Below the pieces are notes generated by a model. That model saw only the letters and a program-made list of their open reading frames with translations. It ran no database searches and had not been told where the DNA came from. From Coix lacryma-jobi var. lacryma-jobi (lineage: Eukaryota; Streptophyta; Magnoliopsida; Poales; Poaceae), in the NCBI GenBank assembly GCA_009763385.1, contig CM019822.1, positions 14,465,950 through 14,529,949 of the forward strand: a stretch of 64,000 bases of DNA, read 5' to 3'. The position numbers and the translations under genes were made by a program. Below are positions 33,204 through 44,308 of this stretch, piece by piece (the first letter of the stretch is position 1; each line of letters starts with the position of its first letter).

Positions 33204-35521
33204 ATGGCTTCTTCCACTCCTTTGTTCTCTGCTGGTGCCGTCGTCTGGTTTGGGAGCCTCGAGTTCCTGGCCACCGGCAGCGGCAACGAGCTGACCCTGC
33301 TCTCCACGGAGAGCCCGAGCAGAGGACGTATCATGCCACCCCGCGCGGGGGGCGTGGCGCGTCGCCCGCACCACTACGCGTCGCCACCTCGTGAGCGGCG
33401 CCGCCGTCACCATCGTCGCCAGGCACAGGTGGTGCCCGCGGCGTACACCCACTTCCCCGCGGTCGGCACAGAGTCCCCGAGGAGAATCCTGCCCGACACG
33501 CGGCCAGAGACTTCTAGGGCGCGCGCGCACTCTCCCAGCGAGTTCGCATTCGTCATGCGCACGGATCGGGAGCCTGGCCAAAGGTCCCCGAGCCGTGCTC
33601 CGTCGACACCACCTGGCTTCCTCCTGCGCGGGGTGTACCGCGCTCGACGCCAGCGGCCCCCGTTCGGCCTCAACAGCTCTGCAGCAGTCTACGCCCACCA
33701 CCTCGACGAGCGCCGTCAAGACCGGGCGGCGGCGGAGCGGGAGGAACGTCCAGGCGTAATCCTACGAGCCACCACCGACCTAGAGATCGTCTACCCCGCG
33801 CACGTCGACCGCGGCTTCTCATGAGTCGTCGAGCCACCCCGGCGAGCCACCATCGGAGAGTGGTACCGCGAGCTGCAGTCCCAGCACGGGCCAGGGCGGC
33901 GCGACATCAACAGCTCCGACTCCGACGAGTACGACTACCACGACCCCGACCTCTGGGATCCCACCAGGGAGTGCTTCTAGCTCGAGGGGGTCGTGGACAA
34001 TGCCGAGGACGACGACGACGGCGACGCCATTCCGGCGCTCAACCTCGAAGAGCCCATCGACATGGCTGCGGCGGGCGGACCACATGTTCAGGGGAGGAAC
34101 GAACCCCCGGCACCGGATGCACCACCTCAGCACAACGACGACCGGGCGGCGCAGCTCGCGCAGCTGCGGGAGGCGATCACCAAGGCTGAGGAAGACCGAC
34201 AACTCCAGCTGTAGCTCGAGCAAACTCTTGTGCAGGAACAAGCCCAGCCCCGAGGCACCGGCGCTCGTGGCCGCGCTCGAGAGATCTACCAGCAGATCCT
34301 CGAGGATGGGGCACCAGCACGCCCCGAGGTCCGCTTCCCGCGAGCCGGGCAGAACGTGGTGGCGGCCGCGATGCTGCTCCGCGATCTACCCGCCATATCC
34401 AACCCCGACGCCAGGCGCATGCTCGGGGAAATGAAGAACCTCCTCGAGACAGCCGCTCTGTAGCAGGCCGAGAGCTCAGCCTCGCGCCGGCGCGGAGCGG
34501 CCTCGGGGAAGCCAGCAGACACGCCCCGCAACGAGCGTGAGACATCCGTCCACCAGCCGGACGCCTCTCGAGCCAGGCCAGTCCGGGAGCGGATCGTCGA
34601 CAACCGACAACCTCGAGACCCCAATGACGCCCGCAACAACATCAACCGCCGGCGCAAGGACAAAAGGGTCGAGGAGCGCGGCTATAATGCCCATCGAGGG
34701 GGGCGCTACGACAGTGACGAGGACCGGCAAGCCCTCGAGCCCCCGGGCCCCAGGGTCTTCAGCTGGGCCATCCGCAGCTCAACCCTACCCGACCGCTTTC
34801 GACCACCGACCAACATCGTGAAGTATGACGGGGAGGTCGAGCCCAAGCTATGGCTCTCCGACTTCCGCCTGGGCTGCCAACTAGGCGGGGCGAAGAGCGA
34901 CGACCACGTGATCATACGCCAGCTCCCACTCTACCTCTCGGACACCGCCCGTCGGTGGCTCGAGGGGCTCCCACCGGATCAGATCCACGACTGGGTCGAC
35001 CTAGTCAGGGTCTTCGATGGGAATTTCAAGGGGACTCGCGTGCACCCAGGTAACCCCTGGGATCTACGGCGTTGCAGGCAGACAGTGGACGAGCCCCTCC
35101 GCGACTTCGCTCGACGATTCTCAAAGCAGCGCCTCGAGCTCCCCCACGTGCTTGATGAGGATGTCATCTCAGCGTTCCTCGCGGGCACGACGTGCCAAGA
35201 GCTAGTCCACGAGCTAGGGCTCTACCGTCCCAGGACGGTCGAGGATCTGATGGATCGTGTCACCAGCTTTGCCTCAGGCGACGAGGCAGTGGGGGCCTTC
35301 TTTGGCTGCTCCACGGACAAAGGCAAGGTGGTGTCCACGCTGGACGGCTCAAGCAAGGGCAACAACGTCAAGAACCACAACAACAACAACAAAAAGAAGA
35401 AGAACAAAGGCCAAGGTCAGAAGGCGAAGCGCGACGCCGATGACGACGATGATGAAGAAGTGCTCGTGGGCGCCCTCGAGCATAAGAAGCCACGAGGCCC
35501 CCAGACGGGGCTGTCTTCGAC
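33204..35521 (+). pseudogene. G1 gag
   Basis: Start at ATG 33204 (MASSTPLFSAGAV), conserved in G2. The N-terminal region is arginine- and proline-rich and ends at TGA 33822-33824, where G2 has CGA. Further stops at about 33978, 34213 and 34461 are TAG where G2 has CAG. The gag domain proper starts at 34818 (MKYDGEVEPKLWL, YLSDTARRWLEGLP, DFARRFSKQRLELP) and runs to the linker NNNNKKKKNK. Loss of one base near 35500 shifts the frame before the zinc-knuckle. It would encode the particle protein. Broken copy. Confidence 0.88.
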
Positions 35522-35524
35522 AAA

Positions 35525-36493
35525 ATGCTCGAGGACCCCTGCTCTTATCACAAGGGTCCCACGAATCACAAGTTGAAGGACTGCCGAATGATGAAGGGCT
35601 TCTACTCCAAGCTCGGCGATAGGAAGGAAGACGCGCCTAAGGGCAAGGACAACAATCGACGCGACGATGGGGACGCGGATGGCGACTTCCCCCCGGTGCG
35701 CGACTGCTTCATGATCTACGGGGGCCCAACCGTCGGGCTCTCAGCTCGAGAGAGAAAGAAGGAGCACCGGGTGGTCTTTGCACTCTGCCACGACGCCCCC
35801 CGGTATCTTGACTGGTCTGATGCGCCGATCACGTTTGACCGTGACGACCATCCGGACCATGTCGTAAATCCGGGGGCGTACCCCCTCGTCGTCGACCCCG
35901 TCATCATCGACGTACGGTTCTCCAAGGTGTTGATGGATGGGGGCTCGAGCCTCAACATCATCTACCTCGAGACCCTTGACCTCCTGGGGATTTCGAGGGA
36001 CCAGCTCCGACCCAGCATCGGGGGGTTCCACGGAGTCGTACCAAGGAAGAAGGCCCACCCCCTCGGGCGCATCGACCTACCTATTTGCTTTGGCACGCCG
36101 GCCAACTTCCGCCGAGAGACGCTCACCTTCGAGGTGGTTGGGTTCCAAGGGACCTACCACGCCATCATCGGCAGGCCTAGCTACGCCAAGTTCATGGCGG
36201 TCCCCAACTACACATACTTGAAGCTCAAGATGTCGGGGCCGAAAGGGGTCATCACCGTCGACACCTCCTACGAACACGCGTACCACTGCGACGTGGAGTG
36301 CGTCGAGCGTGGGGAGGCCAACGTCCAAGTCGACTCGCTCGAAGCCCTGGCTGCCCTGGCCACCGAGGCCCCTGAAGCAAAGCGCCACGCCGGCACCTTC
36401 GAGCCGGCAGAGCACATCAAGCAGATACCAGTCGACCCGACCTCGTCCGATGGCAAGACGCTCGCCATCAGTGCGAGCCTCGAGCCTAAATAG
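35525..36493 (+). pseudogene. G1 zinc-knuckle-like motif and protease, ending at a shared UAG
   Basis: Starts within the zinc-knuckle (PCSYHKGPTNHKLKDC) and continues through an acidic linker to the aspartic protease: RFSKVLMDGGSSLNIIY with DGGSS at the catalytic position, then TLTFEVVGFQGTYHAIIGRP. The end SLEPK is followed by TAG (36491-36493) and, in the same frame, by the RT reading. G2 has TAG at exactly the same codon. Confidence 0.9.
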
Positions 36494-37948
36494 GAAGCAG
36501 TGCTCATCGATTTTCTCCGCGCGAAGATCGACATGTTTGCGTGGAGCCCCTCGGACATGCCAGGCGTACCGAGGGGAGTCGCCGAGCACGCCTTGGAGAT
36601 CCAGGCCGGGTCCAGACCGATGAAGCAACACCTGCGCCGCTTCGACGAGGAGAAGCGCAGGATCATCGGCGAGGAGGTGCACAAGCTTTTGGTGGCTGGA
36701 TTCATCAAGGAGGTATTTCACCCAGAGTGGCTAGCTAACCCTGTACTAGTTAGGAAAAAGAATGGAAAAATGCGGATGTGTGTAGACTACATAGGTCTGA
36801 ATAAAGCATGTCCAAAAGTTCCATTTCCTTTACCTAGAATTGATCAGATTGTCGATTCCACTGCGGGGTGTGAAGTACTTTCATTTCTTGATGCGTATTC
36901 CGGCTACCACCAGATTAAGATGAAAGAATCTGACGAGCTCGCTAACTCTTTTATTACGCCTTTTGGTATGTATTGCTATGTTACAATGCCCTTCGGCCTT
37001 CGAAACGCCGGAGGAACATATCAGCGTTGTATGCAGCATGTCTTTGGCGAACACATAGGCAAAACCGTCGAGGCCTACGTCGATGACATCGTGGTTAAGA
37101 CCAAGAAAGTCGGGGACCTCATCAGCGATCTCGAGACCACGTTCGAGTGCCTCCGGGCCAAGAATGTGAAACTCAACCCTGAGAAATGTGTCTTTGGTGT
37201 GCCTCGGGGCATGCTACTTGGCTACATTGTCTCACAACGGGGGATCGAGACCAACCCCGAGAAGATCTCAGCAGTCACGAGGATGGGCCCAATTCGAGAC
37301 CTCAAGGGCGTACAGAAAGTGACAGGCTGTCTAGCCGCTCTCACCAGGTTCATCTCGAGGCTAGGGGAAAAGGCGCTACCCCTCTACCGCCTGCTGAAGA
37401 AAACAGAACGCTTTGCATGGACCGTCGAAGCCGAGGAGGCCCTAACCAAGTTGAAGGGGTTGCTGGCTTCGGCGCCAATTCTCGTGCCGCCACGACCAGC
37501 CCAGGGTAACCATCCCCCCGAGCCTCTCGTCCTCTACGTGGCCGCAACCACCCAAGTGGTCCGCGCGGTCGTAGTCGTCGAGAGACACGAGGAGGGTCAC
37601 ACGCTACCGGCCCAACGGCCGGTGTACTTCATCAGTGAGGTGCTCTCCGAGGCCAAGGTCCGGTACCCAAACATCCAGAAGCTGCTCTACGGCATCATCA
37701 TCACGAGGCGCCAGCTCCAGCATTATTTCCTCGCTCATCCCGTGACGGTGGTATCGTCCTTCCCCCTCGGGGAGATCATCAACAACCGGGAGGCCACCGG
37801 GCGCATCGCCATGTGGTCTGCCGAGCTGATGGGGGAGGCCATCGCCTACGTTCCACGAAAAGCCATCAAGTCACAAGCGTTGGCGGACTTCGTTGCTGAG
37901 TGGACCGACACCCAGCTCCCGCCGGCACAAATTCAAGCCGAGCTCTAG
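36494..37948 (+). pseudogene. G1 reverse transcriptase and first RNase H
   Basis: In frame with the protease behind the UAG. RT motifs in order: DMPGVPRGVAEHAL, VRKKNGKMRMCVDYIGLNKA, LPRIDQIVD, FLDAYSGYHQIKM, MPFGLRNAGGTYQ and the catalytic YVDD (about 37076-37087), then LGYIVSQRGIE. The first RNase H keeps the family shape (RPVYFISEVLSEAKVRYP, LQHYFLAHPV) but not its first catalytic Asp (reads VAATTQVVRAVVV). It ends at TAG 37946-37948, where G2 has TGG (Trp). Confidence 0.92.
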
Positions 37949-38437
37949 TCTATGTACTTCGACGGGTCCCTCATGAAGACAGGGGCAGGCATAGGCCTGC
38001 TCTTCATCTCACCCCTCGGAGTCCACATACGCTACCTGCTGCGCTTGCACTTCCCCGCCTCCAACAACGTCGCTAAGTACGAGGCCCTCGTCAATGGGCT
38101 GCGTATCGCCCTCGAGCTTGGGGTCCGACGCCTCGATGTTCGAGGGGACTCGCTGCTCGTCGTCAACCAGGTCATGAAGGCCTCGAGCTGCATCGATCCC
38201 AAGAAGGAAGCATACTGCGGAGAAGTGCGCAAGCTAGAAGACAAGTTCTACGGCCTCGAGCTCAACCACATCGCTCGAAAGTACAACGAGACCGCAGACA
38301 AACTGGCTAAGTTAGCATCCACGCGCGACACCGTCCCACCAGATGTCTTCTTGAGGGACATTTTCGAGCCATCATTCAAAATCGGCCCGGGGGCTGGCCC
38401 CTCGACGCCACCCCTCGAGCCGGACACGGGGGCTTGA
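37949..38437 (+). pseudogene. G1 second (Tat-type) RNase H
   Basis: Follows in the same frame. Motifs: MYFDGSLMKTGAGIG (first catalytic Asp), EALVNGLRIALELGV with the catalytic Glu of YEAL, LDVRGDSLLVVNQV (third Asp) and HIARKYNETADKLAKLA (final motif). An additional RNase H of this kind between pol RNase H and integrase is characteristic of the Tat lineage. It ends at TGA 38435-38437. The linker then runs to the insertion site of element I. Confidence 0.88.
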
Positions 38438-38525
38438 CCTTCAACGCCACCCCTCGAGAACAACCCCTTGACATCCGTTGAGGCAATGCAGATCGACGTA
38501 CCCGCCTCTTCTTCATCACGACCCC

Positions 38526-41500
38526 TGTAACACCCCTGGTGTTAAGCATTAATTAAAACCCTAATTAATATGTTTAGTATGCATGATCATCTGGCATCAT
38601 GGCATAAAAGCATTTCATGTTTTAAGTATAATTGTGATGCTTTATATGTTTGACAAGAGTGTTGTATGTTTTTGAGTGTTGATTTCCATGTTTGAAATAT
38701 ATGTGGTTTGATTGTGATGTTTGGTGTTCTTTGAAAGGGCAAGTGAGAAAACTTTGGTTTTTAAATCTCTCTTTTTGTCCCCTTTTTAATAAGTCAAAAA
38801 GAAAGTCAAAATTTCAAAATGATTTAAAAAGCAAAGTTGTAGCTCTTGTTGAGAGGGACAACTTTGGTATTCAAAGTTTTTAAAGTTTCTGTACAAAATT
38901 TTGAATAAATTTTGTATCTTTCCAACCCTGAATTTGACCCCTAAACTAGATTTCAAAAACTAAAAAGAATTAGACTTTGGTTCTGTAATAAAAGTTGTAG
39001 AGTGGTTTAAAATAAACAACTTTTATTAAGATAGATTTTCATGTTTTTAAAGGAAATCTGAAGTAATTTGGAAAACAAGTTTGAATTGGTTTCAAATTGA
39101 AAATCAATTTCCAAAACCTAATTTTATCCCCTTTTGTGTAGTTTCAAAATTAAGCACAGTTTGGCTATGCTTCAAAAAGCAAAGTTGTTCTATTTTTGAT
39201 AAGGAACAACTTTGATGTGTAAAGTTTTTCAAGTTTTCTTTTGAAAACAAAAGTAATTTTGAATCTAAGTTTGAATGCTTTTTAAATTCAAAATGTGATT
39301 TCAAAATCTAGGCAGATTTTGGTTGTGCTCCTTAAATGAAAGTTGTAGATCCTAATTTTTGGAACAACTTTCAGGTTGGGAGTTTTTCCTGTTGTATAAT
39401 GTTTTTGGGAGAAATAGGGGAAAGAAGATCTAGATGTTCTCTGGTGAGCAGTAACCGGGGGTGATAAGCTCTTACCCCTGTTCATGGCGGTGACCGGCCG
39501 AGCCAATTTCGTGACGCCAGCACGATGGGCGTCGTCCTCTCTCGATTGCGCTCGTGCACGTCTCCGTGGCGAGGTGAAGCAGCTGCTGGCGCTCTCTTTT
39601 GCACCGTGGCGTCTTCTCCCGTGCTTGCCGTTGTCGTTGCGCCACCACAGCACCGACGTGCTCCTCTCTATCCCAATCTAGAGTTCACGGTGAACCAAAC
39701 ATCCTCATCCAAGTTTGGCCACAAATATAAGTTCCTTTCTTCCTTGCGCACCTCCGGAAACTCTCACTTCTAACTCTTCTGTCTCAGAGAGCTAGAGCTC
39801 GCAGTTCTTCTTCCCGCCGGGTGAAAAACTCCGACGAGCTCGATTCCACCGTGGCCCGCTCAACTGGGCCTCCCTCTGTGCTCTTTATCCTGTGTTTTTG
39901 TTTTATCTTGGCCCCAGAGAACTCATCGACTCGATGGTTCCCTGTTTGATACTCAGGACTCGCCGGAACAACGTCGTCTTCGCCGGAGTTCTCCGCCGCA
40001 GGCCACTGCTCCGTGGAACTCTCCCCTCCGTGCAATCTTTGCTTAAACCAGTTACACCAACAGCATCAGGGTGAGCTGCTAGACCTTCCTAGCCTCTCCG
40101 TTTGCTTGCTACCGGTCTAGGTTCGCCGGAGCAGGGCTAGCCGAGATCCGATCCGCCGCCGTGCGTGGCCAGGCTCAACCCGAGTGGTAGAGTGTAGGGT
40201 TGAGGGCTCAATCAACTGCGGCTGTCTTGCCGGTGTTGATGCTCGCGTCAGCCGAGTCTCTTATGGCCGGAAATGGCCGGCGTAAGATTCACCGCCGCTC
40301 GGTGCGCCGTCGTTCACGCCGGCCATGGTCGAGAACCTTCTTGTTGTAAAGATGAAAAGTTCCAGGGTGTTGGTTGCAAAGTCCAAGACTTAGGTGAATA
40401 GCGCCTTGGACTGCGGGTTAGTTTCGCGAAAGCCGAAGGGCTTTTCTGCAAAGCTGTCAGGGCGCTCCGTCTCGCTCGAGCCAGGTCTCGAGCGGACATG
40501 TGGACACGTGTTCACGTCTCGAGCTATGCCTCGAGCAGGCGCCTCCTCCGCTTCGCTCGAGCCGAGCCTCGGGCGAACGTGTTCGCCGTTCCGCCCGAGC
40601 TAGGCCTCGGACGGACGAGCCTTTTTCCGCCTCGCCCGAGCCGAGGGTCAGGCCTCGGACGAGTGTTTAGTGTTTATCGTCTCGGTCGAGTCAGGCCTCG
40701 AGCGGACCCTCGGGCGCTGTCTCGCTCGCGCCGAGCCTCGAGCGAACGCACCCGCTCTCACCGCCGTGCGCTCGCGCCACGCTGGGCTGTGTTGGCTTGG
40801 GCCGAAAGCCCAGTTTGGGTTGGTTTTCGTTTTTCTTTTTCTATCTTTTTGAGCAATAATCAGTTTTGTTGTTTTTGCTATAATTAATCTATAGCTCTGT
40901 TAATTATGAAATTTGACATAAAAGTTGATAACATGTCTGTGCTAATATAAAAATTATAAAACTTGAGTTTTGAGTACTTCTTTTATGTCAATAAAATCTG
41001 TACTTTAATTAATAAATGCAACTTTGGTGATTTATGTAATTTTCTATGTTTCTTCAAAAATCATGAAATTTGACATGTGAGTTTATATCTCTGATATACA
41101 CCTTCATGTTTAATTTCATCTCTGTTTGACAAAGTATGCTTGGTGTATAAATAAAAGGCTAATTAACATGATTAATAAAATAAATAGAAATAGTTGATCC
41201 CTGTAGATTTGTGTGACTTTTGGAATTGCTTGACAACCAATGGGAAACTAGCAAGAATTGCTCCCTGGTTATGGGTTTCCTTTATGTTAATGATTTTCTG
41301 TTGCCTGTTAGATACATCACCATGTTTACGGAAAATAATAAAACTTGTTTAGTAATAATATGTATAATAGCTAAAGTGGGTTTGTTGGTCTACAACTTTA
41401 CCAAGAAGGAAAGTTGTACTCGACTTTTCTCATCTTGTGTTATCTTCTGTTTTGCTTTTGAATTGTCCTGCACCTTAGCATACATCACATGACATCATTC

Positions 41501-43012
41501 TGAGCATACATCATTTATCTACGTGTAGTATCCGAGAATGTTTGAGGCGTGTTGATCAAGCTTTGATGATCACCCTTGTCGAACAAGCCTCCGACGGAGC
41601 TTCTTGTTGGACAAGCTTCGTCAAGAAAACTTAACTTCTAGATGAAGGAACTAACCTTTGTGGATCATTCTTGGATCCTATCTTCCCTGCAACGAAGGCA
41701 AGCCCCGGTTCATTTAACCCTTTCCTTGGATTTACAATTACACTTACTTTCAATAACCTGATGCATAAAATGTTTATCAAATAAATGCTTTAAACCTGTT
41801 GATGCATGACCAACCTTGCTATCAATATATCATTCCTTAATCCCCGCTTTATGCCACTGATAGAAATGCTTAGCCTTGCTTTATAAAGCTTTGATAAATG
41901 TTTTCGATACTTATCGTTTCGGAATGATAATGAGAAAGAATGATGGTTAAGACTAGACGGGCACATGCATCGAACCTTGGGTTGGTGTAGGGTGACCCGG
42001 AGGTGTCGGATTAGGGCAACCGTTGTTGGCCTGCTAGATTGAGAAACTGTGAAGTACCGATCATATGCTACGGTAAGCCCTGCCTTGGTGGTTCTTAAAT
42101 GAGAACGGCTAATCGCGCACTGGGAGTGGAGAGATGGCGGGAGTACTAGCTACCCTCGTGGGTCGAAGTCCCGGATTGGAGGTGTACAAGTACTCTCGGG
42201 TGGCGCGGACCCGGTCTTGTTTGGAGGATCCGAGGTTGGGGTTGGTATATGTGTGAACACGGGTCTACATATATCGTATGATCGTGGAAAACTCCCAGAT
42301 CTGGTTGAATCGGTTCGAATCGTCGTGCTCCTCGGTTAAGGAGACTCAATCTTTCGACCTGCACGGTAGAATGAAAGTGGAACTGGTTTAAGAAAGAATG
42401 AAGATGATCTTTCATGAATAGTCACCTTTAATTCTTGCTATATACTTAAATGTATAAGTAAAATTCGGGTCTAGGTTTACTTAATAAGCTTTTATGCAAA
42501 TGAAAAATTCTGTTGAGCCTACCCAAACCAGCATGAACCTGAAGTCTTTTTTGTTGACGGGTAAGTCTTGCTGAGTATCGACCGTACTCAGGGTTTGTTA
42601 ACCCCTGTTGCAGGTTTTTAGTAGTTGATGTTGATCATGATCATGTCAGCGGGCTTGACGTGATCCGGTTGTTCTTCTTCTCCAACTTAGGTACTCCGCC
42701 TAAGTGTGGTTCCGTAATACTATTCTACTTCCGCAATACCAGTTATGTTTATGTAAAAAGTAACTTGTTCATGGTTTTGTAAAGTTTATACCTCTTACTT
42801 CCGCACTCCGATGGTATTTTGTATCAACTGTTGTAATGTTGTAATTATTCCAACCTTCATGATGATGGTCCTGTGGTTCGTGGATAATTCGGGGTTCTCT
42901 CGGGGACACCCGACAGATCTTTCCTGTAATGTGGTACATGTGCACAGTCATTAGGGCTCGGGGAGACGGTGACGTGTGCGGGTGGGCCACATTGCCGGGC
43001 GGTTCTGCCACA
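38526..43012 (+). repeat. element I 5' LTR
   Basis: TGTAACACCCCTGG to GGTTCTGCCACA. It carries four palindromes of the AAAGTTGT..ACAACTTT type at 38832-39372, and an inverted version at 41391-41418. Around 40470-40760 a CpG-rich block repeats GCTCGAGCC and CCTCGGACG-type motifs. Small ORFs inside it are duplicated exactly in the other LTR and match no family, so I do not annotate them. Confidence 0.95.
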
Positions 43013-43015
43013 GAA

Positions 43016-43027
43016 TGGTATCGGAGC
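43016..43027 (+). other. element I primer-binding site (tRNA-Met type)
   Basis: TGGTATCGGAGC, three bases after the LTR. The usual initiator tRNA-Met site is TGGTATCAGAGC, so there is one G for A. Confidence 0.85.
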
Positions 43028-44297
43028 AGGATTGTCATCAAGGGAAGACTGGTTGCAACATTACGTTTGAAAAACTTCAAAATGGTTTCTTAAACTAAAA
43101 GTTTTTGAAAGTAACAAGTTAAAAATGATCCTTCCCTAAGTTTCTTTCTTGCTAAAAGACTTCGTGAAGACTCTACTAGCAACTCCAGCTGAAGACACTG
43201 AGATGGTCTCAACTCTTCTACTAAAGGTTAATGGAGAATCAACCTCCCTGTCAAATCGCGACCGAAGAGCTTTTCAACACCCTGTTTGAGTCAATGAAGC
43301 TAAAGTATAAAGTATAGCCCTATACCTAACTAACAGGTGGAGACAGAGATCTCCTGGCAGTGAGAGGTCGTATAGGACGAGCATATATCATATCATGCAT
43401 AATGATAAAATGTGCTTCTTCTCTAAATTCTAAAAGCAGCTATGATCCCCGATAGCTGATCGTCCCTAGATTCTGTTACCTTGACACTTTTGTTCCATAA
43501 GTTCTGATCCTTGGGAACTTTTGGATATCTTTCATACACTCTACCACATAAAGTTAGAATCAGGGTAAAATCCTTGGTTCTTCCGGAACAAGCGTGTCAT
43601 GTCTTGAATTGGCACGTGCTAGTTGTTTAATGTCGTATAAACGACGAATGGTGGTTGAAAGTTACTGAGATTGTGTTCTTTGAAAGTACCATGATCCGTG
43701 GACCGGATAAAAGCGTGGAAACCTAGGGTCACCTGTGGACGGCCACCATATGGTGTTACTACTAGGTACTCGCTAATATCCAGGCCTATAGTCATGATTC
43801 TTTCTAAGTCCACCGTTAAAAGTGCTTTCATTTCGGGACGCCCGAAAGGGAGTTCAAAGCCACTTTCCTTGTAATTATAACCAACCTTTGTTTTGGTTAT
43901 AAATTCCTCTATATGAGATGAGAGATATAGAAGTTGTGCTCTACGGTGGTGCCATGATTGGTGACCACGGTGCCGCGTCGGAACCTAGGGAATCTCGTGT
44001 GTCCGGATCACACTAGTTTCCGCTGGGTGCGCGCAGGTATCGAGGTCTACAGTTATGATCCATTATAGCCCGCAACCAATGTACTTTCTCTCTTGACTCC
44101 TCATAAATTCTCCTTGCTCCACTCAAATGTTTACTACCTTGCTACTTGCAACCATGTTCTGATCCCGGTTGTGATCCTGAATCCAACCCAGTTGCCTTGT
44201 GAACTCCTTGTGAGTAAACAAGTGTGACACTTTTCCTTTTCTTTTACTCAACCCCAGATCTTTAAGTGCTTCTTAAATCTCGGGACGAGATTTCTTT
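43028..44297 (+). other. element I internal region, no coding capacity
   Basis: 1.27 kb without gag, pol or any frame I trust. Fragments with short open readings on the minus strand (43619-43831) have no recognisable motif. The final 40 bp (CTCGGGACGAGATTTCTTTAA) resemble the 3' end of Del/Tekay internal regions. Confidence 0.75.
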
Positions 44298-44308
44298 AAG
44301 GGGGAAGG
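44298..44308 (+). other. element I polypurine tract
   Basis: AAGGGGGAAGG directly before the 3' LTR start TGTAACACC. Confidence 0.85.

Noticed and set aside
39288..40887. Small ORFs in the I LTR (for example 40498-40887) repeated exactly at 46281-46670
   Set aside because: Exact duplication is explained by the two LTRs. There are no motifs, and stops differ by single changes between the LTRs.
43013..44308. Possible gag or pol remnant inside element I
   Set aside because: I looked for RT, integrase, protease and zinc-knuckle motifs in all frames and saw none; only the Del-like 3' end is recognisable.
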